From NCBI GenBank assembly GCA_963704025.1, contig CAVPGP010000001.1, positions 1,302,001 to 1,366,000 of the forward strand: a stretch of DNA of 64,000 nt, given 5' to 3'. Of the stretch, positions 1 to 8,471 are shown in pieces. Below the pieces are notes generated by a model. It saw only the letters and a list, made by a program, of their open reading frames with translations. It was not told where the DNA came from and ran no database searches. The first letter of the stretch is position 1, and each line of letters starts with the position of its first letter. Origin of the DNA: CAVPGP01 sp963704025. GTDB taxonomy: Bacteria > Actinomycetota > Thermoleophilia > Gaiellales > Gaiellaceae. Position numbers and translations under genes: made by a program.

Positions 1-624
1 TCAGCCGCACAGCTCACGCACCAGCGGCTCGAGCGTCTCCGCGAGCAGGCGGTGCCCCGCCGCGTCGAGGTGGATCGGGTCCTCGGCGCTGAACGCGACC
101 TTCCCCTTCAGGTCGAGCGCCTCCGCGCCGTAGAGCTGCGCGGCGGCGGCGAAGTGCTCTCCGAGTTGCCTCGACTTCTCCGGTGCCCGCGTGAAGGACT
201 CGCCGAACGGCCCGCCCTCGGCGATCGGCGGCGGGCACACGAGCAGCACGGCCGGGTTGCCGCAGTCGGCGAACCGGACGACGGGCACGAGCGACGCGGC
301 CGCCTCGGCGATCTCGTGCGCCGGCAGCGAGTAGCGGTCGGCGAGGTCGTTCGTGCCGAGGAAGATGACGACGAGGTCGAGCGGCGCATGCGTCTGCAGG
401 CACGGGTAGAGGTACTCCCGGCCGTTGCGCCCGATCCGCCAGGGGTGGTCGAGGGCGGTCGTACGGGCACTCAGCCCTTCCTCGATCACGCGGTAGCCGT
501 CGCCGAGCAGCGACTGGAGGACGCCCGGCCAGCGCACGTCTCGCGGAAAGCGCTCGTCGTCGCTTGCCGGGACGTAGCCCCAGGTGTTGGAGTCGCCGAA
601 GCAGAGGATCGTCCGCTCGTCCAT
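1..624 (-). CDS. SGNH/GDSL-family hydrolase
   Basis: A 207-residue esterase/lipase-type hydrolase of the SGNH fold. The GDSN motif at residues 10-13 carries the nucleophile Ser12, GTND at 90-93 is the block III oxyanion motif, and a C-terminal DPIH (about 182-185) supplies the Asp-His pair. There is no signal peptide, so it is probably cytoplasmic. The ATG at 622-624 was chosen because the GDSN block normally lies about 10 residues from the start; a longer reading would run into the adjacent repeat element. The substrate cannot be told from sequence. The stop codon is at the window edge. Confidence 0.88.
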   Translation of the reverse strand: MDERTILCFGDSNTWGYVPASDDERFPRDVRWPGVLQSLLGDGYRVIEEGLSARTTALDHPWRIGRNGREYLYPCLQTHAPLDLVVIFLGTNDLADRYSLPAHEIAEAAASLVPVVRFADCGNPAVLLVCPPPIAEGGPFGESFTRAPEKSRQLGEHFAAAAQLYGAEALDLKGKVAFSAEDPIHLDAAGHRLLAETLEPLVRELCG

Positions 625-626
625 GG

Positions 627-795
627 CTAGAGGCTTGATGTGAAACTCCGGCACGCACGGCCGGTGTGCCAGACAGGGCACGGTACAGTCGGCTCGGGCT
701 TGCCCGTAGCACCACTACGCGCTGCGCCCGATCCGGCTGAACCGCTTCGTCTGGCCCATCCCCGCACGCACCCCAGTTTCACATCAAGCCTCTAG
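627..795 (-). repeat. MITE-like element, copy A
   Basis: A 169-bp element with perfect 21-bp terminal inverted repeats whose inner part reads agaggcttgatgtgaaact. It matches a second copy at 3491-3659 in inverted orientation with about 14 mismatches by eye. Both ends carry CTAG, which would fit a 4-bp target duplication. No transposase is encoded; on the element's own sense strand it holds only a 14-codon frame (715-759, minus). The outer end supplies the stop codon of the neighbouring SDR gene. Identity as a non-autonomous mobile element is inferred from size, TIRs and repetition. Confidence 0.75.
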
Positions 796-1535
796 CGCTG
801 CAGCCGGATCGCGTTCAGGTCGCGGTCGCGGATCTCGTCGGCGCGGCGAACCAGGTCGTCGACGTCGTCGTGCTCCGCATGGATGTAGCGGCCGCTCAAT
901 GCGTCCGCCCGTCCGGAGGCCAGGGCGACGACGAGCTGCGGCGCCAGCTCCGGCGGGGTCCACGGCGCGTCGTCGCCGAACGAGCCTTCGGTCATGTCCG
1001 TGCGAACGAGGCCGGGCGAGATCACGAAGACGGGGATCCTTCCCTCGAGCTGACGCGCCAGCGTCTCGCCGTAGCGCCCGACCGCCGCCTTGCTCGCCGA
1101 GTACGCGGTGCTCGTGGAGCCGGGCAGATACGACGCACCGGACCCCGTGATCACGATCCGTCCCGTCCCACGCTCGAGCATGCCGGGCACGACGGCCCGG
1201 ACTGTGAGGAAGACGCCCAGCACGTTCACCTCGAACGTGCTCCACCACTCCTCGGGGTCGGAGTCCCACGCGTTGCCGCGGGCGACTCCGGCGTTGGCCA
1301 CCAGCAGCTCGATCGGGCCGAGCTGGCGCTCGACCGTCTCGACCAGGCGGCGCACGTCCTCTTCCTTCGAGACGTCGGCCGCGACCCCGAGCCCGCCGAT
1401 CTCGCCGGCGACGTCCTCCACCTGCTTTGCGGTGCGCGCCGAGACGGCGACCCTCCAGCCGTCGTCGGTGAGCGCACGCGCGACGTTTGCGCCGATCCCG
1501 CGGCCGCCACCTGTCACCAGTGCCACCTTGCTCAT
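792..1535 (-). CDS. SDR-family NAD(P)-dependent oxidoreductase
   Basis: A 247-residue classical short-chain dehydrogenase. The nucleotide-binding motif TGGGRGIG is at residues 8-15, followed by the NAG motif, a catalytic Ser in ITGSG and the YSASK active-site Tyr/Lys. It probably oxidises or reduces an alcohol/ketone, perhaps a CoA-thioester intermediate given its partner. The ATG overlaps the stop of the upstream acyl-CoA synthetase gene (ATGA), so the two are translationally coupled. The stop codon lies inside the terminal repeat of the adjacent MITE-like element, so the last residues may have been shaped by that insertion. Confidence 0.9.
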   Translation of the reverse strand: MSKVALVTGGGRGIGANVARALTDDGWRVAVSARTAKQVEDVAGEIGGLGVAADVSKEEDVRRLVETVERQLGPIELLVANAGVARGNAWDSDPEEWWSTFEVNVLGVFLTVRAVVPGMLERGTGRIVITGSGASYLPGSTSTAYSASKAAVGRYGETLARQLEGRIPVFVISPGLVRTDMTEGSFGDDAPWTPPELAPQLVVALASGRADALSGRYIHAEHDDVDDLVRRADEIRDRDLNAIRLQR

Positions 1536-3409
1536 CGCAGCGCCTCCTCGATTGCCGTCAACGCCTCGGGATTCTCCAGCGACGAGAGATCGCCGGGATC
1601 CGTCCCGAGCGCCGTCGCCTTCACCGCCCGCCGGACGATCTTCGCCGAGCGCGTTCGCGGCAGCGCGTCGACGAAGACGATCCGGTCCGGCTTGAATGCC
1701 TTGCCGAGCTCGTCCGACACGGCCGCGGCGATCGACTGCGCCAGCTCCGGGCTGGGGGCCTCGCCCGGGAGCAGACAGCAGAAGATCCACGCGACCTCGC
1801 CCTTCACCTCGTGCGGGACGCCGATCGCGGCCGCCTCGCGGACTCCCGTGTGACCGACCGCGGCGGACTCCAGCTCCGCGGGGCCGATGCGCTTGCCGGC
1901 GATATTGAGCGTGTCGTCTGAGCGCCCGTGCAGGAACCAGAAGCCGTCCGCGTCCACGGACGCCCAGTCGCCGTGCGTCCAGACGCCGGGGAAGCGGCGC
2001 CAGTACGCGTCGAGGTACCGCTCGGGATCGCGCCAGAAGCCGCGCGTCATCCCCGGGAACGGCCGACGGCAGACGAGCTCGCCCACCTCGCCGGTTCCGA
2101 CGAGCGAATCGCCCTGCTGGTCGACGACGTCCATCGCCATCCCGAGCGCGGGCCCGCCCAGCGAGCACGCCTTGATCGGACCGACGAGCGTCGGCGAGAG
2201 GAAGCAGGCGCCGACCTCCGTCCCGCCGGAGCAGTTGATGATCGGCACGCGGCCGCCGCCGGCCTCCTCGGCGAGCCAGCGGTACGGCTCGGGGTTCCAC
2301 GGCTCGCCCGTGGTGACGAACGCGCGCAGCGACGAGAGATCCTGGGTCGGCGCGCCGTGCGGCAGGAGCGCCCGGACGAGCGTCGGGGACAGCCCGAGAA
2401 TCGACACGCGCTCGTCCTGGACCGTCTGCCACAGCCGGTCGCTCGGCCAGTCCGGCGCGCCCTCGGCGAAGACGATCCGGGTCCCCGCCGCGCCGGCGCC
2501 GACGACGGTCCAGGGACCCATGATCCAGCCCATGTCCGTCGAGAAGTGGATCACGTCGTCCTCGTGCGCGTCAGCCTGGTAGGCGGCCTCGCGCGCTATC
2601 GAGACGAGGAAGCCGCCCTGGACGTGCACGACGCCTTTCGGCGCGCCGGTCGTCCCGGAGGTGTAGGTCAGGAGGTACGGGTGCTCGGAGTCCACCTCGA
2701 GCGGCGGCAGCTCGCCCGGCAGGTCGTCCAGCTCGAACGGCGCGAGCACGACGTGCTCGACCGACGGCGACTCGTGCCTGGCGTCCTCGAGGATCTCCAG
2801 CATCGGCACGGGCCGGCCGCGGCGGGACGACTCGGGCCGGGTGATCACGACCTTCGCCTCCGAGGCCTGCAGCCGCTGCGCCACCGCGGGCGCCGCGAAG
2901 CCGGAGAACACCGGCACCTGCACCGCACCGATGTGCGCGCAGGCGTGCGAGGCGACCGCGACCTCGGGCGACATCGGCAGGTAGATCGCAACGCGGTCGC
3001 CCGGTCGGACTCCCAGCTCGACGAGCCGTTCGGCGAGCCGCGTCACGTCGCGCGACAGCTCGGCGTGGGTGCGCTCGACGCGGGACCCGTCCTCGCCGAG
3101 GCCGACCGCCGCGACGTCGCCGGGCCGGCGCTCGGCCCAGCGGTGGACGCAGACGCGGGCGATGTTGATCCTCCCGCCGACGAACCAGGTCGCCCACTCG
3201 AGGCCGCGCGAGTCGTCGAGGACGCGCTCCCACGGCGTCGAGAACTCGATCCCCAGATCCTCGACGACGAGCGGCCAGAACCAGCCCGGCTCCTGCTGCG
3301 AGCGCCGCACGAGCTCGGCGTACGAGTCGACGCCCGCGCGCTCGAGAAGCCGGGTGACGTTCGCGTGCGCGACGACCTCCGGGGTTGGCGACCACACGAC
3401 GTCGGGCAC
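1532..3409 (-). CDS. AMP-forming acyl-CoA synthetase (acetyl/acetoacetyl-CoA synthetase-like)
   Basis: A 625-residue ANL-superfamily adenylate-forming enzyme that activates a carboxylic acid with ATP and CoA. An ACAS-type N-terminal region (about 1-90) precedes the P-loop YTSGTTGAPKG, the GRSDDTLNIAGKRIGPAE hinge/A8 motif, and a C-terminal PRTRSAK whose Lys is the expected A10 catalytic lysine. Length suits the acetyl-CoA synthetase branch, but the acid is not determinable. It is the first gene of a two-gene operon with the SDR gene, and the whole operon sits between two inverted copies of a 169-bp repeat. Confidence 0.9.
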   Translation of the reverse strand: MPDVVWSPTPEVVAHANVTRLLERAGVDSYAELVRRSQQEPGWFWPLVVEDLGIEFSTPWERVLDDSRGLEWATWFVGGRINIARVCVHRWAERRPGDVAAVGLGEDGSRVERTHAELSRDVTRLAERLVELGVRPGDRVAIYLPMSPEVAVASHACAHIGAVQVPVFSGFAAPAVAQRLQASEAKVVITRPESSRRGRPVPMLEILEDARHESPSVEHVVLAPFELDDLPGELPPLEVDSEHPYLLTYTSGTTGAPKGVVHVQGGFLVSIAREAAYQADAHEDDVIHFSTDMGWIMGPWTVVGAGAAGTRIVFAEGAPDWPSDRLWQTVQDERVSILGLSPTLVRALLPHGAPTQDLSSLRAFVTTGEPWNPEPYRWLAEEAGGGRVPIINCSGGTEVGACFLSPTLVGPIKACSLGGPALGMAMDVVDQQGDSLVGTGEVGELVCRRPFPGMTRGFWRDPERYLDAYWRRFPGVWTHGDWASVDADGFWFLHGRSDDTLNIAGKRIGPAELESAAVGHTGVREAAAIGVPHEVKGEVAWIFCCLLPGEAPSPELAQSIAAAVSDELGKAFKPDRIVFVDALPRTRSAKIVRRAVKATALGTDPGDLSSLENPEALTAIEEALR

Positions 3410-3474
3410 GCGCTGACTCTAGCTCGCGCCGTAGCTCCCGCATGGCGCGTCGGCGCGCTGCTAGCTTAGGGCGT

Positions 3475-3485
3475 ACTAACTTAGT
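3475..3485. promoter_or_regulatory. Palindrome, candidate operator
   Basis: The 11-bp palindrome actaacttagt lies between the divergent acyl-CoA synthetase and exporter genes, in a local AT-richer patch (ctagcttagggcgtactaac). It could be the operator of the TetR regulator encoded behind the exporter. The MITE-like copy B lies directly between it and the exporter start. Assignment is inference only. Confidence 0.3.
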
Positions 3486-3490
3486 GGCCG

Positions 3491-3659
3491 CTGGAGGCTT
3501 GATGTGAAACTGGGGTGCGTGCGGGGATGGGCCAGATCAAGCGGTTCAACCGGATCGGACGCAGCGCGTAGTGGTGCTACGGGCAAGCCCGAGCCGGTTA
3601 AAGCGCGCCGCGTCTGGCACACCGGCCGTGCGTGCCAGAGTTTCACATCAAGCCTCTAG
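3491..3659 (+). repeat. MITE-like element, copy B
   Basis: Second 169-bp copy, inverted relative to 627-795. The left end reads CTGG and the right end CTAG, otherwise the same terminal repeats are present. Inside are a cgggc-aa-gcccg hairpin, a tctggcac/gtgccaga stem and a 14-codon frame at 3527-3571 (MGQIKRFNRIGRSA). Copy A encodes the same frame with two amino-acid changes. It ends 17 bp before the exporter ATG and so occupies its 5' region. Confidence 0.75.
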
Positions 3660-3676
3660 CAGAGGGGGAATGAGGC

Positions 3677-5101
3677 ATGAAGCAGCGCCTCGTCACGCCT
3701 GAGAACAAGAAGTGGTGGACGCTCGGGGCGGTCAGCTTCGGGCTCTTCATGATCATGCTCGACAACACGGTCGTGAACGTCGCGCTCCCGTCGATCCAGC
3801 GCGACCTCGGCGTCGGGCTCTCGGAGCTCGAGTGGATCGTCGCCGGCTACGCGCTGACGTTCGCAGCCTTGATGCTCACGGGCGGCAAGCTCGCGGACGC
3901 GTACGGGCGGCGGCTGATCTTCGTGATCGGGATCGCCATCTTCACTCTCTCATCGCTGGCCTGCGGCATGGCGTCGAGCGGCGGCGTCCTGATCGGCGCG
4001 CGGATCGTCCAGGGCGCGGGCGCTGCGCTGATGAACCCCGCGACGCTCTCGATCATCGCGGCGACGTTCGCGCCGCGGGAGCGCGGCCGGGCGATCGGGA
4101 TCTGGGCCGGCGTCTCGGCACTCGCGCTCGCGATCGGCCCGCTCGTGGGCGGACTGCTGACCGAGCACCTCAGCTGGAGCTGGATCTTCTTCGTCAACGT
4201 CCCCGTCGGCGTGGCGGGGATCGCTGCCAGCTTCCTCCTGATCGACGAGTCGCGCGACGAGACGAACGAGCGCCTCGACATCCCGGGCCTCCTGACCTCG
4301 GGGATCGGGCTCTTCGCGCTCACCTATGCACTGATCGAGGCCAACACCTTCGGCTGGGGCTCGACGCGGATCCTCGCGTCGTTCGCGGTCGCGGCGGTGA
4401 TGCTGTTCGTCTTCGTGCAGCTCGAGCGCCGCCAGCGGGCGCCGATGCTCGACCTGTCGCTCTTCCGGAACCCGACCTACACGGGCGCGAACATCGCGAT
4501 GCTGATGACCGCGCTCGCGATGTTCGGGGTGTTCTTCTTCGTCTCCCTCTATATGCAGAACATCCTCGGCTACTCGGCCGTGCAGGCGGGGGCGGCGTTC
4601 CTGCCGATGACGATCCTGATCATCTTGGTTTCGCCCTTCGCGGGTCGGACCTCCGACCGCTACGGCTCGCGCTGGTTGATCGCCGCCGGGATGACCCTGC
4701 TCGCCCTGCAGCTCTTCTACTTCTCGCAGCTCGGCGCGGATGCGACGTACTGGACGCTTCTGCCGGCACTCCTCGTCGGCGGTGTCGGGATGTCGCTGAC
4801 CATGACGCCGAGCACCGCGGCCGCGACACGAGCGGTCCCGGTCCAGAAGGCTGGGGTGGGAGCGGCCGTGCTGAACGCGTGCCGCCAGGTCGGCGGCTCG
4901 ATCGGGATCGCCCTGATCGGCGCGATCGTGGCGCACGAGGCGGGGGGACGCAAAGGCCCGGAGGCGTTCCTCGACGGCTTCTCGCGCGCGCTCGAGGTTG
5001 CCGGCTTGATTGCGCTCGCGGGTGCCGTCATCGCGATCGCGTTGATCCGCTCCGACCGGCAGAGCGAACGCGTCGGCGAGCCCGTCGTCGATATCGGGTG
5101 A
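3677..5101 (+). CDS. DHA2-family MFS drug exporter (EmrB/QacA type)
   Basis: A 474-residue polytopic membrane protein, a proton-driven exporter of the 14-helix DHA2 type. The N-terminus carries the TM1 signature DNTVVNVALPSIQRDLG, the loop 2-3 motif GKLADAYGRR and the motif C-like stretch AIGPLVGGLL. The ATG follows an AG-rich agaggggg ribosome site. The stop overlaps the GTG of the downstream TetR gene, so exporter and regulator form one operon. Its upstream region is occupied by MITE copy B, which may have changed its promoter. The transported substrate is unknown. Confidence 0.92.
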   Translation: MKQRLVTPENKKWWTLGAVSFGLFMIMLDNTVVNVALPSIQRDLGVGLSELEWIVAGYALTFAALMLTGGKLADAYGRRLIFVIGIAIFTLSSLACGMASSGGVLIGARIVQGAGAALMNPATLSIIAATFAPRERGRAIGIWAGVSALALAIGPLVGGLLTEHLSWSWIFFVNVPVGVAGIAASFLLIDESRDETNERLDIPGLLTSGIGLFALTYALIEANTFGWGSTRILASFAVAAVMLFVFVQLERRQRAPMLDLSLFRNPTYTGANIAMLMTALAMFGVFFFVSLYMQNILGYSAVQAGAAFLPMTILIILVSPFAGRTSDRYGSRWLIAAGMTLLALQLFYFSQLGADATYWTLLPALLVGGVGMSLTMTPSTAAATRAVPVQKAGVGAAVLNACRQVGGSIGIALIGAIVAHEAGGRKGPEAFLDGFSRALEVAGLIALAGAVIAIALIRSDRQSERVGEPVVDIG

Positions 5102-5739
5102 GGAAGCATCGCAGCAACCCGCCCGGCCACCACCGGGCGATCGTGGTCGAGAAGCTGAGGCTGCCGGCGGCCGAGCGGCGCGACGCGCTCCTCGAGACGG
5201 CGGCGCGGATCTTCTCCGAGCGCAGCTACCGCCGCGCCACGACGGCCGAGATCGCCGCCGAGGCCGGGGTGAGCGAGCCGATCCTCTACCGCCACTTCTC
5301 CTCGAAGGCCGACCTCTTCATGGCGTGCATCGAGCGCGGGTGGGGCGAGATGCAGGCGCGCTGGGGCGAGGCGCTCGCTGCGGAACCGGATCCGCGCAGC
5401 TGGGTCGCGCTGACAGAGCGGATCCGGACGGAGGAGAAGAAGCGACGCCCTCAGCTCGCCGGCCTGCTCGCGCAGGCGATCGTGGACGCCGCGGAGGATC
5501 CGGCGATCGAGACGTACATGCGCATGCACCTCCGGCGCGTGCACGAGTACGTCGCCGGCATCTACGCAGAGGCCCAGAAGGCGGGCGGCATGCCGCCCGA
5601 CCGCGACGTCGATGCGGAGGCGTGGGTCTTCGTCGGCATCTCGCTCGCCTCGATGATGGCGGGCCGCCTGGGCGCCATGAGCAACGAGGACCGCAAGCGG
5701 ATCGCCGTCCAGCGCGAGCGCTGGCTCACGGGCCGGTAG
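5098..5739 (+). CDS. TetR-family transcriptional regulator
   Basis: A 213-residue TetR repressor. The N-terminal HTH is clear (AEIAAEAGVSEPILYRHFSS, preceded by RRDALLETAARIFSE), followed by an all-helical ligand-binding domain. The GTG at 5098 overlaps the exporter stop (GTGA); a second GTG at 5143 is also possible and would remove a basic leader. It very probably represses the exporter operon in which it lies, and the palindrome at 3475-3485 is a candidate site. The ligand is unknown. Confidence 0.9.
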   Translation: MRKHRSNPPGHHRAIVVEKLRLPAAERRDALLETAARIFSERSYRRATTAEIAAEAGVSEPILYRHFSSKADLFMACIERGWGEMQARWGEALAAEPDPRSWVALTERIRTEEKKRRPQLAGLLAQAIVDAAEDPAIETYMRMHLRRVHEYVAGIYAEAQKAGGMPPDRDVDAEAWVFVGISLASMMAGRLGAMSNEDRKRIAVQRERWLTGR

Positions 5740-5759
5740 CCGCCGCGGCGCGATCCCCC

Positions 5760-6116
5760 TCAGGCGACGATGGCGACCAGGGTCGCGAGTCCGAGCACGA
5801 CGCCTGCGACCGTGAATGCGAGCGCGGCACGGTGGTCGAACGGCAGGAAGCGTCCATCGGCGAGCGCGCGCTCCATCGTCTGCTGGCGCCAGTAGCCGTA
5901 GCCGATGAACGCGATCCCGAGCAGCGCGTATCCGGCTCCCACGACCTCGTAGCCGACAGACCTCCCCGACGTCAGTTCCGGCACGACTTTCCCAACCCCG
6001 AGGCTGACCGCGAACGCCGCAAGCGAGCACCGCCACCAGGCGAGATACGTGCGCTCGGCGGCGAGCCGCGTTCGCCGCGTCGCGTCGACGACGCCCTCGA
6101 ATGGCTCCTGCTCCAC
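5760..6116 (-). CDS. DUF202 (YidH-like) membrane protein
   Basis: A 118-residue protein with three predicted transmembrane helices. The N-terminal RTRLAAERTYLAWWRCSLAAF block is typical of the DUF202/YidH family, which has no established function. Start is GTG. It converges on the TetR gene with a 20-bp gap and diverges from the hydrolase-cyclase gene about 70 bp away. Confidence 0.82.
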   Translation of the reverse strand: MEQEPFEGVVDATRRTRLAAERTYLAWWRCSLAAFAVSLGVGKVVPELTSGRSVGYEVVGAGYALLGIAFIGYGYWRQQTMERALADGRFLPFDHRAALAFTVAGVVLGLATLVAIVA

Positions 6117-6185
6117 CGCCTGAGCCTAACGCCGAGCCCCGCCGCGAGCTTGGAAGCGGGCCTCGACTAGAGTGGTCGCGGGGTC

Positions 6186-7529
6186 ATGGCACCGGCACCC
6201 GAGACTCATTACGCCCTGAGCGGCGGCAACCACATCGCCTATCAGGTTGCTGACGGGGCCGAGCGCGACATTCTCTACGCGCCGCGGACGACCACGCCGA
6301 TCGATCTCCTCTGGGACGATCCCATCGTCGCCCGCGGTCTGCGGCGCCTGACCGCCTGCGGACGCCTGATCATCTGCGATCTGCGCGGCTGGGGCGCCTC
6401 CGATTCGATCGACACCACGCGGCTGCCGGCGATGCAGGCGTGGATGGACGACATCGGCGCCGTGCTGGACGCGGCCGAGAGCGACCAGGCCACCCTCATC
6501 GGCGGTTCGGAGTCGGCGCTCCCGATGATGCTGTTCGCCGCAACCAATCCGGAGCGGACGACGGGTCTCGTCCTCTTCAATGCCTTTGCTCGCTTCCTGC
6601 GCTCTCCCGAGACGCCGTTCGGGCTTCCGCCGGAGTCTGCCGAACGCTACGTGGCGCTCTACCGCGCCCTCTCGGGGCGCGGAACGTTGGTCGACTACCT
6701 CTCGCCGACCCGCTCGACCGAGCCGGCGTTCCGTCGCTGGAGCGCGCGCAGCCAGCGTCTGGGTGCAGGTCCCGGAACAGCCGCGGCCATCTACGACGTG
6801 TTCATGCGCACCGACCTCTCCGGAGTTCTCCCCAGCATCCGGGTGCCGACTCTCGTCCTCCACCGAGAGGGCGACCGACACGTACGCAGCGGCCACTCCC
6901 AGTTCCTCGCCGATCGCATTCCGGGCGCCCAGCTGGTCACGCTCCCGGGCGACGACAACGAGTGGTTCTCGGGCGAGATCGAGCCGCTCTTCGACGAGAT
7001 CGAGCAGTTCGTGACCGGCATTCGCCGAGCCCGCCGAACAGACCGTGTGCTCGCCACCATCCTCTTCACCGACATCGTGGGCTCCACCGAGCGCGCCGCG
7101 ACGTTGGGCGACTCGGCTTGGAAGGTCCTCCGCGAGGCACACGACGAGTTGCTTCGCTCCCACATCGAGAGCTTCGGCGGCCGGCTGATCGAAACGACGG
7201 GGGACGGAGCGCTCGCCACGTTCAACGGGCCGGCGCGCGCGATCTACTGCGCCTGCGGGATCAGAGACGCCGCTGCATCGCTCGGCCTCGGCATCCGAGC
7301 CGGCCTGCACACCGGCGAGATCGAGCTGATGAACGACGGGATCGGCGGCCTGGCCGTTCACATCGGCGCCAGGGTCGCCGCACTCGCAGAGCCAGACGAG
7401 GTCCTCGTCTCTGCGGCGGTACCGCCGCTCGTCGCGGGCTCGGCGATCCGGTTTACCCCGCGCGGGACCCACGAGCTGAAAGGCGTTCCGGATGACTGGG
7501 CCGTCTACAGCGTCGAGGAGGGCGCCTGA
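6186..7529 (+). CDS. Alpha/beta hydrolase fused to class III adenylate/guanylate cyclase
   Basis: A 447-residue two-domain signalling protein. Residues about 1-275 form an alpha/beta-hydrolase fold with a nucleophile elbow GGSES. Residues about 285-447 form a class III nucleotide cyclase domain with both metal-binding aspartates (FTDIVGST and TTGDGA), which would make cAMP or cGMP. Where active hydrolases place the catalytic His the sequence reads LPGDDNEWF, with Asn instead, so the N-terminal domain may act as a ligand sensor. The VHIGARV motif stands where VNxAAR is canonical. An IS5-type element is inserted about 30 bp downstream. Confidence 0.88.
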   Translation: MAPAPETHYALSGGNHIAYQVADGAERDILYAPRTTTPIDLLWDDPIVARGLRRLTACGRLIICDLRGWGASDSIDTTRLPAMQAWMDDIGAVLDAAESDQATLIGGSESALPMMLFAATNPERTTGLVLFNAFARFLRSPETPFGLPPESAERYVALYRALSGRGTLVDYLSPTRSTEPAFRRWSARSQRLGAGPGTAAAIYDVFMRTDLSGVLPSIRVPTLVLHREGDRHVRSGHSQFLADRIPGAQLVTLPGDDNEWFSGEIEPLFDEIEQFVTGIRRARRTDRVLATILFTDIVGSTERAATLGDSAWKVLREAHDELLRSHIESFGGRLIETTGDGALATFNGPARAIYCACGIRDAAASLGLGIRAGLHTGEIELMNDGIGGLAVHIGARVAALAEPDEVLVSAAVPPLVAGSAIRFTPRGTHELKGVPDDWAVYSVEEGA

Positions 7530-7561
7530 GGCGAACGGCGCGCCCGCGGTAAAGCTTCTAA

Positions 7562-8462
7562 GAGCTCCTAACACAAAGAAGGGACCCGTTCGGTAGCCGC
7601 GAAGTCGTCGGCATCCGTTGTCAAGCTGGAAGGGGATGCCGATGCGCGAGTCGCCGTGGGTGGTCTCTGACGGGTTGTGGGAGAGAGTCGAGCCGTTGTT
7701 GCCGCGCAGGCCGCGCCGGTTCCGCTATCCGGGGCGAAAGCCTCTCGATGATCGGCGGGTGCTGAGCGGGATCCTGTTCGTGTTGCACACGGGGATAGCC
7801 TGGGAGCACCTTCCGCAACAGCTGGGGTTCGGCAGCGGGATGACCTGCTGGCGCAGGCTGCGGGCCTGGCAGGAGGCCGGCGTGTGGCAGCGGTTGCACT
7901 CGCTGCTGCTCGCCGAGTTGCACGCCGGTGGCGATCTCGACTGGTCGCGTGCGGTCGCCGACTCCGGTCAGATCCAGGCGAAAAAGGGGGCGCCGCGACC
8001 GGCCCGAGCCCGGTCGACCGAGGCCGCCCGGGCTCCAAGCACCATCTCCTGACCGACGGCGGTGGCCTGCCGCTGGCGTGGAGGCTTACTGGCGGCAATC
8101 GCCACGACGTCACCCAGCTGGTCCCGCTCCTCGACGCCGTCCCTGCGGTCCGCGGCCGCGTCGGCCGGCCGCGGCGACGACCCGATCGCCTCGTCGCCGA
8201 CCGCGGCTACGACTACCGAAGCTATCGCCGCCAGCTATGGGCACGTGGCATCAAGCCCGTGATCGCGCGCCGCAAGACCGAGCACGGTTCGGGCCTCGGC
8301 CGCGAACGCTGGGTGGTCGAACGCACCTTCGCCTGGTTGCACCAACGCCGCCGACTCCTCGTCCGCTACGACCGCCTAGCAGAGATCCACGAGGCGTTCC
8401 TCGCCCTCGCCTGCTGTCTCATCTGCTGGCGGCGACTCCAGAACTCATTGTGTTAGCAGCTC
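7562..8462 (+). mobile_element. IS5-family insertion sequence
   Basis: An element of about 901 bp with imperfect terminal inverted repeats (left gagctcctaacacaaaga, right end complementary to gagctgctaacacaatga). TAA at 7559-7561 and at 8463-8465 fits a 3-bp target duplication, as expected for some IS5-family groups. It encodes one transposase in two overlapping frames. The stop codon lies inside the right repeat. It inserted between the hydrolase-cyclase gene and a VOC gene whose stop lies only 9 bp beyond. Confidence 0.88.
7636..8456 (+). CDS. IS5-family transposase, two frames joined by -1 frameshift
   Basis: The first frame opens with WVVSDGLWERVEPLLP and ends at 8052. The second frame continues with KGGAATGPSPVDRGRPGSKH and ends with the DDE-region motifs LVADRGYD and RWVVERTFAWLH. 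The frames join at an A5G5 run (7981-7990) by a -1 shift, the usual programmed frameshift in this group, so the element may be functional rather than broken. DDE aspartates are visible near AVADSGQ and LVADRGYD, and the Glu in WVVERT. The start is ATG 7636 or 7642. Confidence 0.85.
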
Positions 8463-8471
8463 TAAGGGCCG

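Noticed and set aside
3541..3558. A tRNA T-arm-like ggttcaaccgg string in the MITE-like element
   Set aside because: No acceptor, D or anticodon arms can be formed around it, and it codes in the small conserved frame.
7618..8456. The IS5 transposase as a dead, frameshifted gene
   Set aside because: The break is a single -1 shift at an A5G5 run, the usual expression signal in this IS group, and both ends and the catalytic motifs are intact.
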